From positions 1,674,001 through 1,738,000 of the forward strand of contig NZ_PEFF01000001.1 in the NCBI RefSeq assembly GCF_002754375.1: a DNA stretch of 64,000 bases, written 5' to 3'. A program made the position numbers and the translations under genes. Under the pieces are notes generated by a model. The model was not told where the DNA came from. It saw only the letters and a list, made by a program, of their open reading frames with translations, and did not search any database. This DNA comes from Variovorax sp. 54 (GTDB lineage: Bacteria; Pseudomonadota; Gammaproteobacteria; Burkholderiales; Burkholderiaceae_C). Shown in pieces: positions 24,941-34,094 of the stretch; positions within the stretch are counted from its first letter, which is position 1, and each line of letters opens with the position of its first letter.

Positions 24941-26209
24941 TTACATCGACTTGCCAGCCGGGTAATCCGGCTTCTTGTCGTTGCCTTCGATGTACGGGCT
25001 CCAAGGCTTGGCCTTCACCGGACCCGGCGTCTTCCACACCACGCCGAACTGGCCGTCGGCCTTGATCTCGCCGATGAACACGCTCTTGTGCAGGTGATGG
25101 TTCTTCTCGTCCATCTTCGACACGATGCCCGAGGGGGCAGTGAAGGTCTGGCCGGCCATGGCCGCGATCACCTTGTCGGTGTCGGTCGACTTGGCCTTCT
25201 CGACCGCCTGCTTCCACATGTGGATGCCGATCCAGGTGGCTTCCATCGGGTCATTCGTGAGCGGCTTGTCCTTGTGGCCGGCGATGTTCTTGGCCTTGGC
25301 GTAGTCACTCCACTGCTTGATGAACGCCGTGTTGGTCGGGTTCTTGATCGACATGAAGTAGTTCCATGCGGCCAGGTGGCCGACCAGCGGCTTGGTGTCC
25401 ACGCCGCGCAGCTCTTCTTCGCCCACAGAGAAGGCGACGACCGGCACGTCCTTGGCCTTGAGGCCGGCGTTGCCGAGTTCCTTGTAGAAGGGCACGTTGG
25501 AGTCGCCGTTGATGGTCGAGACCACCGCCGTCTTGCCGCCGGCCGAGAACTTCTTGATGTCGGCAACGATGGTCTGGTAGTCGCTGTGACCGAAGGGCGT
25601 GTACTTCTCGTCGATGTCGGTGTCCTTAACGCCCTTGCTCTTCAGGTAGGCGCGCAGGATCTTGTTGGTCGTGCGGGGGTACACGTAGTCGGTGCCCAGC
25701 AGCACCCAGCGCTTGGCGCCGCCGCCTTCCTTGCTCATCAGGTAGTCGACGGCCGGAATGGCTTGCTGGTTGGGCGCGGCGCCCGTGTAGAACACGTTCT
25801 TCGAGAGCTCTTCACCCTCGTACTGCACGGGGTAGAACAGCAGGCCGTTCATTTCCTCGACCACCGGCAGCACCGACTTGCGCGACACCGAGGTCCAGCA
25901 GCCGAAGATCACCGAGACCTTGTCCTGGCCGAGCAGCTGCTTGGTTTTTTCGGCGAACAGCGGCCAGTTGGAGGCCGGGTCGACGATCACGGGCTCGAGC
26001 TGCTTGCCCAGCACGCCGCCCTTCTTGTTGATGTCGTCGATGGCCATCAGCACCGTGTCTTTCAACACGGTTTCCGAGATGGCCATCGTGCCCGACAGCG
26101 AGTGCAGCACGCCGACCTTGATGGTGTCGGCGGCAAATGCGGGCGCAGCACCAATGCTGGCCAGCGCGACGGCGGCGGTGAGCGCCTGGAGGGTGAAACG
26201 ACGTTGCAT
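24941..26209 (-). CDS. urtA: Urea ABC transporter substrate-binding protein UrtA
   Basis: A 422-residue periplasmic binding protein with a Sec signal peptide ending 'GAAPAFAAD'. It is of the HAAT type 1 fold: 'IKVGVLHSLSGTMAISE' at the start of the mature protein, 'VIFGCWTSVSRKSVLPV' and 'NGLLFYPVQYEGEE' in the hinge, and 'YTGAAPNQQA'. The 'HSLSGTMAISE' and 'GCWTSVSRK' stretches are diagnostic for UrtA as against amino-acid binding proteins. It delivers urea to UrtBC. CAGGAG lies five bases upstream. No urease genes are visible in the window. Confidence 0.96.
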   Translation of the reverse strand: MQRRFTLQALTAAVALASIGAAPAFAADTIKVGVLHSLSGTMAISETVLKDTVLMAIDDINKKGGVLGKQLEPVIVDPASNWPLFAEKTKQLLGQDKVSVIFGCWTSVSRKSVLPVVEEMNGLLFYPVQYEGEELSKNVFYTGAAPNQQAIPAVDYLMSKEGGGAKRWVLLGTDYVYPRTTNKILRAYLKSKGVKDTDIDEKYTPFGHSDYQTIVADIKKFSAGGKTAVVSTINGDSNVPFYKELGNAGLKAKDVPVVAFSVGEEELRGVDTKPLVGHLAAWNYFMSIKNPTNTAFIKQWSDYAKAKNIAGHKDKPLTNDPMEATWIGIHMWKQAVEKAKSTDTDKVIAAMAGQTFTAPSGIVSKMDEKNHHLHKSVFIGEIKADGQFGVVWKTPGPVKAKPWSPYIEGNDKKPDYPAGKSM

Positions 26210-26325
26210 GTGGACTCCTGCTCCGGGTTGATTGAACCGTTCGCCAACACAGGGCTGGCGATGGAGAGGAGTCTGCGGAACGCACCACGAAGGGGAAATA
26301 CGCCGGGTGGCGTACACGGAGGTAC

Positions 26326-26649
26326 TCAGGCGGGTGGCGGCACCGGGTACTTCACTGCGTTGGCGAGCATCTTGTGCTTCGCCGCCTCGACCGGGTCGAT
26401 GCCGAGCTTGTCGGCCAACTGCAGCAGGTAGAGCAGGACGTCCGCGATCTCGGTGCCGATCTCGGCGCGCTTGTCTTCAGGCAGCGCCCGGCTCTGCGCT
26501 TCGGTGAGCCACTGGAAGTGCTCGAGCAGTTCGGCGGCTTCGACCGACAGCGCGGCGGCGAGGTTCTTGGGGGAGTGAAATTGCTCCCAGTCGCGAGCCT
26601 GCGCGAAGTCGCGCAAGTCTTGAGTCAGTCGCTGCAAATCGTTGGCCAT
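26326..26649 (-). CDS. MazG-like nucleotide pyrophosphohydrolase (dCTPase/RS21-C6 type)
   Basis: A 107-residue all-helical protein. The metal-binding pattern of the MazG superfamily is present as 'LSVEAAELLEHFQWL' (ExxE) and 'EIADVLLYLLQLADKLGID' (ExxD). The N-terminus 'RDFAQARDWEQFHSPKNLA' is the substrate-pocket signature of the dCTPP1/RS21-C6 subgroup. Such enzymes hydrolyse non-canonical or excess dNTPs to the monophosphate. It is a complete single-domain protein that stands alone between the urt operon and an MFS gene. Confidence 0.92.
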   Translation of the reverse strand: MANDLQRLTQDLRDFAQARDWEQFHSPKNLAAALSVEAAELLEHFQWLTEAQSRALPEDKRAEIGTEIADVLLYLLQLADKLGIDPVEAAKHKMLANAVKYPVPPPA

Positions 26650-26746
26650 GCGTGTCGTTCCTGTTGTGCAGAACGAGTGTGGCATGGGGCGAAAAGCCCA
26701 TATTGGGCATGGCGCTACCCAATTTGGGCACGATGGCAGCGGCGGA

Positions 26747-28201
26747 TCACGGAATCGCTTCTGCGCTCCGGCCTTGGCGGGTACCCCGCCCATGCAACGC
26801 CGCCACGAGCAGCGCCGACACCATCAGATAAACCAACGCCACGCCGAACGCCGCCGTGTAATCCGCCTCGCGCCCCAGCTGCCCATAAAACAAGATCCCG
26901 ATCAACGCCACCCCCAGCGCATTGCTCGCCTGCTGCACCATCGACAGCACGCCCGACGCCACGCCCGCGTGCTGCGGCGGCAGGCCGGCCAGCACGGTGG
27001 ACACCAGCGGCGCCATCACCATGCCGAGCCCCGCGCCCTGCACGAACAGCAGGGGCACCATCCACGCCACGATGTGCGCGTGGCCCGGCCAGCCGGCCAC
27101 GTTGATGCATTGCAGCGCATGCCCCGCCGCGAGCACGAGGGCGCCGAGTGCGATCGGCGGCTTGCCGCCGAAGCGACGGGCGATGCGGGCACCGGCCATC
27201 GAGGTCGCGAAGAAGCCGACGGCCAGTGCTGTGAAGACGATGCCGGAGCTGAGCGGGCCCAGCGACAGTCCTTGCTGCAGGTAGAGCGCGAGCACGAAGT
27301 AGAACGAGGCGTTGCCCGCATAGAAAGCCAGCGTGGTGAGCAGCCCGGTCACGAAGCGGCGGTTCGCGAGCAGCACCGGCGCCACCAGCGGTGCACCGCC
27401 GCGTGCCGCGAGGCGGCGTTGCTGCCTGGCGAAGAAGCCCCACAGCGGCACCGCGGCGGCGAGGCACAGCCAGCTCCACAGCGGCCAGCCCTGCTGGCGG
27501 CCTTCGACCAAGGGCAGCACCACGGCCACCGAGCCGGCCGCGACCAGCGCCACGCCGGCCAGATCGAGCCGGCTGCTGCCACTCCCTTGGGCCAGCGCCG
27601 GCACCACGCGCGGCGCGAGCACCAGCGCCAGCAGGCCGACGGGCACGTTGATGAGAAAGCAGCTGCGCCAGCCGAGCCCCGCCAGGTCGGCATGGATCAG
27701 CACGCCGCCCACCAGTTGCCCCAGCGTGGCGCCCAGGCCCAGCGTGAGCCCGTAGGCCGCAAAGGCGCGCGCCCGGTCTTCACCCGTGTAGGCGAGGCCG
27801 ATCATCGCGAGCACCTGCGGCTGCAGCAGCGCACCGGCCAGGCCCTGCAGCACGCGCGCGGCCACGAGCAGCTCGGCGTTCGGTGCCACGCCGCAAGCGG
27901 CCGAGGCGAGCGTGAACAGCAGCAGGCCGAGCATGAACATGCGGCGCCTGCCGAACAGGTCACCCAGGCGCCCGCCCGTGACCAGGCCCGCGGCGGTGGC
28001 CAGTCCGTAGCCCGCCACCACCAGCTGCAGCGTGCCCGCGCTGGCCTGCAGGTCGTGCTGCATGGACGGCAGCGCGACGTTGACGATGAAGAAATCGAGC
28101 ACCACCAGGAAGGTGCCGCTGAGCATGACCCACAGGCCCAGCGGGCCGGGTGCGGCGGAGGTGATCGGTGCGACAGAAGCGGCAGGGTTCGACGAGGTCA
28201 T
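26747..28201 (-). CDS. MFS transporter, DHA2 (EmrB/QacA) drug-exporter family
   Basis: A 484-residue protein with fourteen predicted transmembrane helices. The DHA2 signature is seen in helix 1 ('GTFLVVLDFFIVNVALPSM') and motif A in 'GGRLGDLFGRRRMFMLGL'. Motif C-like 'GATLGQLVGGVLI' lies in helix 5. Members export drugs and other amphipathic compounds using the proton gradient. The ATG at 28201 begins 'MTSSNPA'. No TetR or MarR regulator is adjacent, so its control is unknown. Confidence 0.92.
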   Translation of the reverse strand: MTSSNPAASVAPITSAAPGPLGLWVMLSGTFLVVLDFFIVNVALPSMQHDLQASAGTLQLVVAGYGLATAAGLVTGGRLGDLFGRRRMFMLGLLLFTLASAACGVAPNAELLVAARVLQGLAGALLQPQVLAMIGLAYTGEDRARAFAAYGLTLGLGATLGQLVGGVLIHADLAGLGWRSCFLINVPVGLLALVLAPRVVPALAQGSGSSRLDLAGVALVAAGSVAVVLPLVEGRQQGWPLWSWLCLAAAVPLWGFFARQQRRLAARGGAPLVAPVLLANRRFVTGLLTTLAFYAGNASFYFVLALYLQQGLSLGPLSSGIVFTALAVGFFATSMAGARIARRFGGKPPIALGALVLAAGHALQCINVAGWPGHAHIVAWMVPLLFVQGAGLGMVMAPLVSTVLAGLPPQHAGVASGVLSMVQQASNALGVALIGILFYGQLGREADYTAAFGVALVYLMVSALLVAALHGRGTRQGRSAEAIP

Positions 28202-28272
28202 GGCCCCCACTGTCGGCACCGGCGGGCATCGCGGCAATGACCTCCAAGGTCATGCGCGCAAGGCGCAGGCGC

Positions 28273-29307
28273 TCAGCGCTTGTCGAACTGCGCGGACGCA
28301 AACGCCCAGGTCATGCGCGTCGCATCGGGCCCGATCGGGTCGCTGAAAAGCTGCCCCCGCGCCCCGCCGCTCCACGAGTGGCCGAGCCCCGCGATCTCGC
28401 ACAGCGTGACCAGCGTGACGCCCTTGCGCTTGAAGTCGGTCACGCGCATGGCGTGGCGCTTGCCGCGTTGCAGGTCGCGCGGCGTGCCGGGGCGCGCGCC
28501 CAGGGCGGTGGCCCAGACGGCCGCGCTGCTCACGGCGTTGCTCGGCGCGACCACGGCGTCCGCGTCGCCGTGCAGCACCAGCAGGGGCGGCAGCGTCGAG
28601 AAGACGGCCGCGGCGCCCATCGCCTTGCCGACCGCGGTGACGGGCATCGGCGGCACGTGCTGTCCACGCATGGCGCCGAGCGCGGTCGCCGATGACTTCG
28701 CGGCACCGGGTGCCACGCCCGAGTGCATGACCACGGCGCGAAAGCGGTTCGGGTAGCGCGTGGCCAGCAGCGCCGCCATGCTCGCGCCTGCCGACAGGCC
28801 GGCCACGGCCACGCGGTCGCGGTCCACGGGGTAGAGCACGCAGGCCTGGTCGACGGCGGCCATCAGCGTGGCGGCCTCGGCGTCGGCCTTGCCGGAGCGG
28901 CGCTCGTACCAGTTCCAGCAGCCCTGCGGATGGGCGATGCGGTCCTGCTCAGGGTAAAGCACGAGGAAACGCTGGCGCACTGCGAGCGCATTCATGCGCG
29001 TGCTGGCCGCGAAGTCGCGCCCGGTCTGGCCGCAGCCGTGCAACATGACCATGAGCGGCAGCTTCTCGCCGGGCTGCAGCGCCAGGTCGGCCGGACGGAA
29101 CAGGTGATAACCGCGCGCCCCACCCGCGCCCATCGCCATGCCGCTGAGCCAGTCGCCCTTGCCGGGCGGCGGCTTGAGCCGCTTGGCAGTAGCGCGTTGC
29201 ACCTGGCCCGCCACGCGCTTGCCGTTGCTCAGCGTGAGCTTGGTGAGCGCCTTCAGGTTGCGCTCATAAGCACGGGCGAAGAAGGAAGCGGTGGAGCGAC
29301 GGGCCAT
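28273..29307 (-). CDS. PHB depolymerase/feruloyl esterase-like alpha/beta hydrolase
   Basis: A 344-residue esterase of the PHB depolymerase (Esterase_phb/LpqC) family. The oxyanion-loop motif is 'LPLMVMLHGCGQTGRDFA' and the nucleophile Ser lies in the lipase box 'VAGLSAGASMAALL'. The catalytic His is in 'GLGHSWSGG' near the C-terminus, and the acid residue is probably in 'LVLHGDADAVV'. There is no obvious cleavable signal peptide; the N-terminus is basic. It may act on intracellular polyhydroxyalkanoate or on aromatic esters. The ATG at 29307 is favoured, with 29334 as an alternative. Confidence 0.85.
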   Translation of the reverse strand: MARRSTASFFARAYERNLKALTKLTLSNGKRVAGQVQRATAKRLKPPPGKGDWLSGMAMGAGGARGYHLFRPADLALQPGEKLPLMVMLHGCGQTGRDFAASTRMNALAVRQRFLVLYPEQDRIAHPQGCWNWYERRSGKADAEAATLMAAVDQACVLYPVDRDRVAVAGLSAGASMAALLATRYPNRFRAVVMHSGVAPGAAKSSATALGAMRGQHVPPMPVTAVGKAMGAAAVFSTLPPLLVLHGDADAVVAPSNAVSSAAVWATALGARPGTPRDLQRGKRHAMRVTDFKRKGVTLVTLCEIAGLGHSWSGGARGQLFSDPIGPDATRMTWAFASAQFDKR

Positions 29308-29359
29308 GGCGCAGTGTGCAGGCAAAAGCGCCATGCGGCCAAGCAGCCGCTGCTGAACC

Positions 29360-30283
29360 TCAATAGATCTCCGGCACGACCATGTTGGCGGGCACGGGCT
29401 GACGCAGGTAGTCGTCATGCCGCTCGCGCGCAGGCAGCTCGACCGGCGCATGCGCCACTTCCTGGTAGGGCAGCTGGCCCAGCAGGTGGCTGATGCAGTT
29501 CAGGCGCGCCTTCTTCTTGTCGACGGCCTGCACCACCCACCACGGTGCCTCGGGGATGTGGGTGCGCTCCAGCATGATCTCTTTGGCCTTGGTGTATTCC
29601 TCCCAGCGGCGGCGGCTTTCGAGGTCCATCGGGCTGAGCTTCCACTGCTTGAGCGGGTCGTGGATGCGGCCCAGGAAGCGCATGTGCTGCTCGTCGTCGG
29701 TGATGGAGAACCAGTACTTGATGACCTTGATGCCCGAGCGCACGAGCATCTTCTCGAACTCGGGCACGGTGCGGAAGAACTCCTCGTACTCGTCGTCGCT
29801 GCAGAAGCCCATCACGCGCTCGACGCCGGCGCGGTTGTACCAACTGCGGTCGAACAGCACCATTTCGCCGGCCGCCGGCAGGTGCGCCACATAGCGCTGG
29901 AAGTACCACTGGGTGCGTTCGCGGTCGTTGGGCGCGGGCAGCGCGGCCACGCGGGCCACGCGCGGGTTCAGGCGCTGCGTGATGCGCTTGATGACACCGC
30001 CCTTGCCCGCTGCATCGCGGCCTTCGAAGAGGATGACGACCTTCTGCTTGCTGTGCTGCACCCAGTCCTGCAGCTTGACCAGCTCGCCCTGCAGGCGGAA
30101 CAGCTCCTTGAAGTAGGCCTGGCGCGCCGCCTTGTCGGTCGGGGTGTTCGCGCTGGCGGGGTCGAGCCCGTCGAAGTTGCGGTCTTCGATCTCCAGCTCG
30201 AGTTCTTCGTCGTAGCTGTCGATCAGGTCGCGGGCGATGCGTTGCATCAGGTCTTCGTGGTCGGGAAGTGCGCTCGTCAGCAT
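29360..30283 (-). CDS. ppk2: Polyphosphate kinase 2 (PPK2) family protein
   Basis: A 307-residue P-loop kinase. Walker A is 'VILFEGRDAAGKGGVIKRI', followed by 'NPRVARVAALPAPNDRERTQ'. Walker B is 'VLFDRSWYNRAGVERVMGF', and the lid region shows 'DDEQHMRFLGRIHDPLKQWK'. All are diagnostic for single-domain PPK2, which transfers phosphate between polyphosphate and nucleoside diphosphates. The class (GDP or ADP preference) cannot be set by eye. The gene is divergent from a Pit phosphate transporter, which fits phosphate metabolism; a Pho-box-like sequence lies between them. Confidence 0.94.
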   Translation of the reverse strand: MLTSALPDHEDLMQRIARDLIDSYDEELELEIEDRNFDGLDPASANTPTDKAARQAYFKELFRLQGELVKLQDWVQHSKQKVVILFEGRDAAGKGGVIKRITQRLNPRVARVAALPAPNDRERTQWYFQRYVAHLPAAGEMVLFDRSWYNRAGVERVMGFCSDDEYEEFFRTVPEFEKMLVRSGIKVIKYWFSITDDEQHMRFLGRIHDPLKQWKLSPMDLESRRRWEEYTKAKEIMLERTHIPEAPWWVVQAVDKKKARLNCISHLLGQLPYQEVAHAPVELPARERHDDYLRQPVPANMVVPEIY

Positions 30284-30337
30284 GATGAAAAGGGAAAGAG
30301 TGGCGGGGGTAGACAAAAAGCATGCTGCACCCGCTGC

Positions 30338-30355
30338 ATGACGGCGGCGTGACGG
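30338..30355 (-). promoter_or_regulatory. Candidate Pho box between ppk2 and pit
   Basis: On the minus strand the sequence reads CCGTCAC-gccg-CCGTCAT. These are two seven-base direct repeats separated by four bases (11-base periodicity), close to the PhoB consensus CTGTCAT-N4-CTGTCAT. It lies about 55 bases before the ppk2 start. A clear -10 ten bases downstream is not obvious, so this is tentative. Confidence 0.4.
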
Positions 30356-30442
30356 TTTTGCGGCGGGTTCCTGTCAGCCGACACGCCGTTGTCACATGGC
30401 GCGAACACCATCCGGAGCACTACAACAGCCCAAAAACCGTCC

Positions 30443-32086
30443 ATGAACACGCTCGCCGCCCCGCCTTCGCAAGCCCCGGAGATGCCGGCCGCGCCCAGCG
30501 CGGCGCACCGGCCCCAGCTCGACGCCAAGCCCGGCGCGATCACGCTGATCACCTTCGTGGGCCTGCTGGCCGCGGGCCTGTTGTTCACGGCCTGGAGCCT
30601 GGTGGGCGACGTCACGGCCTCGGGCGCGCCGGTGACGACCTGGGTGCCCTATATCTTGCTGGGCGTGGCGCTGCTGATTGCGCTGGGCTTCGAGTTCGTC
30701 AACGGCGTCCATGACACGGCCAACGCCGTGGCCACGGTGATCTACACGCACTCGCTGCCGCCCAACTTCGCAGTGGTGTGGTCGGGCTTCTTCAATTTCC
30801 TGGGCGTGCTGGTGTCCAGCGGCGCGGTGGCCTTCGGCATCATTGCGCTGCTGCCGGTCGAGCTGATCCTGCAAGTGGGTTCGGGCGCCGGCTTCGCGAT
30901 GGTGTTCGCGCTCTTGATCGCCGCGATCATCTGGAACCTGGGCACCTGGTGGCTCGGGCTGCCGGCGTCGTCGTCGCACACGCTCATCGGCTCGATCATC
31001 GGCGTGGGCGTGGCCAATGCGCTGATGCACGGGCGCGACGGCACGAGCGGGGTCGACTGGGCGCAGGCCACCAAGGTCGGCTATTCGCTGCTGCTGTCGC
31101 CGATGGTGGGCTTCGGCTGCGCCGCCCTGCTGCTGCTGGTGCTGCGCGCCTTCGTGAAGAACCGCGCGCTGTATGAAGAGCCCAAGGGCAGCACACCGCC
31201 GCCGTGGTGGATTCGCGGCCTGCTCATCCTCACCTGCACCGGCGTGTCGTTTGCGCACGGCTCGAACGACGGCCAGAAGGGCATGGGCCTGATCATGCTG
31301 ATCCTGGTGGGCACGGTGCCGATGGCCTACGCGCTGAACCGCGCGATGCCCGCGAACGAAACCGTGAAGTTCGTGGCGGTGGCCGAGATGGCGCAGAACG
31401 CACTGAACCGCAAGGCGCCCACCGCCCTGCCCGCGCTGGAACCCGCCGCCGCGCGCGACGCGCTCTCCACCTACGTGCGCACCCGCGAGTTCAACGACCG
31501 CGTGGTGCCGGCACTGGCCGTCACGGCCGGCAGCATCGGCCAGCAGGTGCGCCAGCACGGCTCGCTGGCCGCGGTGCCGGCCGAGGCGGTGGCCAACGTG
31601 CGCAACGACATGTACCTGGCGTCGGAAGCCATTCGCCACCTCGACAAAAGCGGCGCCGCGAAGTTCGACGACGAGACCAAGCTGCGCGTCAACACCTTCC
31701 GCCAGGAGCTGGACAGCGCCACGCGCTTCATTCCGCTGTGGGTCAAGATCGCGGTGGCCATCGCGCTGGGCCTGGGCACCATGATCGGCTGGAAGCGCAT
31801 CGTGGTCACCGTGGGCGAGAAGATCGGCAAGACGCACCTGAGCTACGCGCAGGGCGCCTCGGCCGAGCTGGTGGCGATGTGCACCATCGGCGCGGCCGAC
31901 ATGTACGGCCTGCCGGTGTCGACCACGCACGTGCTGTCGTCGGGCGTGGCCGGCACCATGACGGCCAGCGGCTCGGGCCTGCAGATGTCCACGCTGCGCA
32001 ACCTCGCGCTGGCCTGGGTGCTGACGCTGCCGGTGGCCATGGCGCTGTCGGGCTCGCTGTACTGGCTGTTCACCCGTCTTTTCTGA
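30443..32086 (+). CDS. pit: Pit-family inorganic phosphate transporter
   Basis: A 547-residue membrane protein with about eleven to twelve hydrophobic segments in two inverted PHO4 halves. Family signatures are 'FEFVNGVHDTANAVATVIYT' near residue 90 and 'GVSFAHGSNDGQKGMGLIML' near residue 270. Both carry the GxxDxxN-type core; 'LPASSSHTLIGSI' and 'LPVSTTHVLSSGV' are the matching repeats. It imports metal-phosphate with protons at low affinity. A long soluble loop (about residues 320-440) separates the halves. It is divergent from ppk2 and directly followed by a CorA-like gene. Confidence 0.94.
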   Translation: MNTLAAPPSQAPEMPAAPSAAHRPQLDAKPGAITLITFVGLLAAGLLFTAWSLVGDVTASGAPVTTWVPYILLGVALLIALGFEFVNGVHDTANAVATVIYTHSLPPNFAVVWSGFFNFLGVLVSSGAVAFGIIALLPVELILQVGSGAGFAMVFALLIAAIIWNLGTWWLGLPASSSHTLIGSIIGVGVANALMHGRDGTSGVDWAQATKVGYSLLLSPMVGFGCAALLLLVLRAFVKNRALYEEPKGSTPPPWWIRGLLILTCTGVSFAHGSNDGQKGMGLIMLILVGTVPMAYALNRAMPANETVKFVAVAEMAQNALNRKAPTALPALEPAAARDALSTYVRTREFNDRVVPALAVTAGSIGQQVRQHGSLAAVPAEAVANVRNDMYLASEAIRHLDKSGAAKFDDETKLRVNTFRQELDSATRFIPLWVKIAVAIALGLGTMIGWKRIVVTVGEKIGKTHLSYAQGASAELVAMCTIGAADMYGLPVSTTHVLSSGVAGTMTASGSGLQMSTLRNLALAWVLTLPVAMALSGSLYWLFTRLF

Positions 32087-32098
32087 TCACGCACCACC

Positions 32099-33139
32099 TT
32101 GTCGTCGGTATTCCATGACCTGTCCGCCCAAACCTACGGCGGCGACGAAGCCGGGCTGATCTGCGGCTACCTGTTCGATGCCGCGGCGCCGGAGCCGGCG
32201 CGGGCGATCGATTCGGCGCAGGCGGCCGCGTGGCTGGCTGCGCACAACGGTGCGGAGGACGACGGCGGCGCCTACGTGTGGCTGCACTTCAACCTGAGCC
32301 ATGCGCATGCCGAGCGCTGGCTGACGCGGCACGCGGCGCTGTCCGACACCTTCTACGAGACGCTGCACGAAGGCCTGCCCTCCACGCGCATCGAGCGCGC
32401 GGACGACTCGCTGATCGCGGTCATCAACGACGTGCACTTCGAGTTCAGCTTCGAGCCCTCGGACATTTCCACGCTATGGATCAGCGTCGGCCCGCGCCTG
32501 GTGGTCACGGCGCGCACCAAGCCGCTGCGCTCGGTCGACGCGCTGCGCACGGCCGTGAAGGCGGGCGACGCGCCGCGCTCCAGCACCGAGCTGCTCGAAC
32601 ACCTGCTGCGCGCGCAGGCCGACGTGCTGGTGAAGGTTGTGCGCGGCGTCACCTCGCGCATCGACCGCATCGAGGACGAGCTGCTGGCCGGCCGCCTGGA
32701 CCACAAGCGCGCGCGGCTGGGCGTGCTGCGCCGGCTGCTGGTGCGGCTGCAGCGGCTGCTGGCACCCGAGCCGGCTGCCCTGTTCCGCCTGCTGCAGGGC
32801 CCGCCGGCCTGGATGGCCGAGCCCGACGCACAGGCGCTGCGCGGCTCGACCGAAGAGTTCTCGGTGGTGCTGCGCGACATGCAGGCGCTGCAGGAGCGCA
32901 TCAAGCTGCTGCAGGAAGAAATTGCGGCCAACGTGAACGAGGACAACAACCGCAGCCTGTTCGTGCTGACGGTGGTCACGGTGCTGGCGCTGCCGATCAA
33001 CATCCTGGCCGGCCTGTTCGGCATGAACGTGGGCGGCATTCCGCTGGCGGAGCACAAGCACGGGTTCTGGATCGTCGTGGCAATCGTGCTGACCTTCACC
33101 GCGGTGGCCGCATGGGCGGCGTTCCGCAAGAAGCGCTGA
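32099..33139 (+). CDS. CorA/ZntB-family divalent cation transporter
   Basis: A 346-residue protein with a large N-terminal cytoplasmic alpha/beta domain, a long helix (about residues 150-285), and two C-terminal transmembrane helices. The selectivity signature is 'GLFGMNVGGIPLAEHKHGFW', which contains the GMN motif of CorA; the loop GGIP..E is typical of ZntB. It therefore probably moves Zn2+ or Mg2+. It starts with TTG at 32099, because no ATG fits, 12 bases after the pit stop codon. Co-transcription with pit is likely. Confidence 0.88.
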   Translation: MSSVFHDLSAQTYGGDEAGLICGYLFDAAAPEPARAIDSAQAAAWLAAHNGAEDDGGAYVWLHFNLSHAHAERWLTRHAALSDTFYETLHEGLPSTRIERADDSLIAVINDVHFEFSFEPSDISTLWISVGPRLVVTARTKPLRSVDALRTAVKAGDAPRSSTELLEHLLRAQADVLVKVVRGVTSRIDRIEDELLAGRLDHKRARLGVLRRLLVRLQRLLAPEPAALFRLLQGPPAWMAEPDAQALRGSTEEFSVVLRDMQALQERIKLLQEEIAANVNEDNNRSLFVLTVVTVLALPINILAGLFGMNVGGIPLAEHKHGFWIVVAIVLTFTAVAAWAAFRKKR

Positions 33140-33236
33140 GCCGCATGCAGCGGCGCATTAATGCTATTTATTTAGTAGCGCCTTTCATAGCATCCATGCG
33201 CCCGCGTCAATATTCCAGACCCCCTAGAATGGTGGG

Positions 33237-34094
33237 GTGTCTTCCATTCTCAATGCCGATCTTCACTGCCACTCCGTGGTCTCCGACGGCACATTGACGC
33301 CCGAAGCGCTGGCGGCCCGCGCCGCCGCCAACGGGGTCGAGCTCTGGGCCCTCACCGACCACGACGAGGTCGGCGGCCAGCACCGCGCCGCCGCGGCCGC
33401 GCGCGAGAACGGCATGCGCTACCTCACCGGCACCGAAATTTCGGTGACCTTCGCGAACCAAACCGTGCACATCGTCGGCCTGGGCTTCGACCCCGACGAC
33501 GCGGCCATGTCGCAGGGCCTGTACGACACGCGCGGTGGCCGCGGCAAGCGCGCGCAGGAAATGTCCGAGGGGCTGGCCAAGGTCGGCATCCTCGGCGCCT
33601 ACGAAGGCGCGCTCAAGTTCGTCGGCAACCCCGAGCTGATTTCACGCACGCACTTCGCGCGCTTCCTGGTCGAGAAGGGCCACTGCCGCGACACGCCCGA
33701 GGTGTTTCGCAAATTCCTCACCGAAGGCAAGCCGGGCTACGTGCCGCACCGCTGGGCCTCGCTGAAGGACGCCGTGCACTGGATCACCGCCGCCAAGGGC
33801 ATGGCCGTGATCGCGCACCCGGGCCGCTACAAGTTCACGGCCAACGAGGAGTACGCGCTGTTCCTCGAATTCAAGGCACACGGCGGCCAGGCGATCGAGG
33901 TCGTCACGGGCAGCCACACGCCGGCCGAGTTCGTCGAGTACGCCGACAAGGCGCTTGAGTTCGATTTCGCCGCTTCGCGCGGCAGCGATTTCCACAGCCC
34001 CGACGAGAGCCACTGCGATCTCGGCAAGCTGCCACCGTTGCCCGGCAGCCTCACGCCGGTGTGGGAACTGCTCGGCCACCGCATCCAGCAGTGA
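33237..34094 (+). CDS. PHP-domain phosphoesterase (RNase AM/YciV-like)
   Basis: A 285-residue metallo-hydrolase. PHP motifs are in order: motif I 'ADLHCHSVVSDGTLTPE', motif II 'WALTDHDEVGG', motif III 'GTEISV' with later 'VIAHPGRYKF', and motif IV 'GSDFHSP'. The closest known relatives are YciV/TrpH-like proteins, 5'-3' exonucleases on short RNAs or nucleotide 3',5'-bisphosphates. It starts with GTG at 33237; a -10-like TAGAAT (33225-33230) lies only six bases upstream. If that promoter is real, the mRNA would be nearly leaderless. It overlaps the next gene by four bases. Confidence 0.9.
   Translation: MSSILNADLHCHSVVSDGTLTPEALAARAAANGVELWALTDHDEVGGQHRAAAAARENGMRYLTGTEISVTFANQTVHIVGLGFDPDDAAMSQGLYDTRGGRGKRAQEMSEGLAKVGILGAYEGALKFVGNPELISRTHFARFLVEKGHCRDTPEVFRKFLTEGKPGYVPHRWASLKDAVHWITAAKGMAVIAHPGRYKFTANEEYALFLEFKAHGGQAIEVVTGSHTPAEFVEYADKALEFDFAASRGSDFHSPDESHCDLGKLPPLPGSLTPVWELLGHRIQQ

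Noticed and set aside
26210..26325. Sigma-54 promoter for the urt operon
   Set aside because: GG and GC dinucleotides with the required 10-base spacing were not found; the nearest candidates have 8-base spacing.
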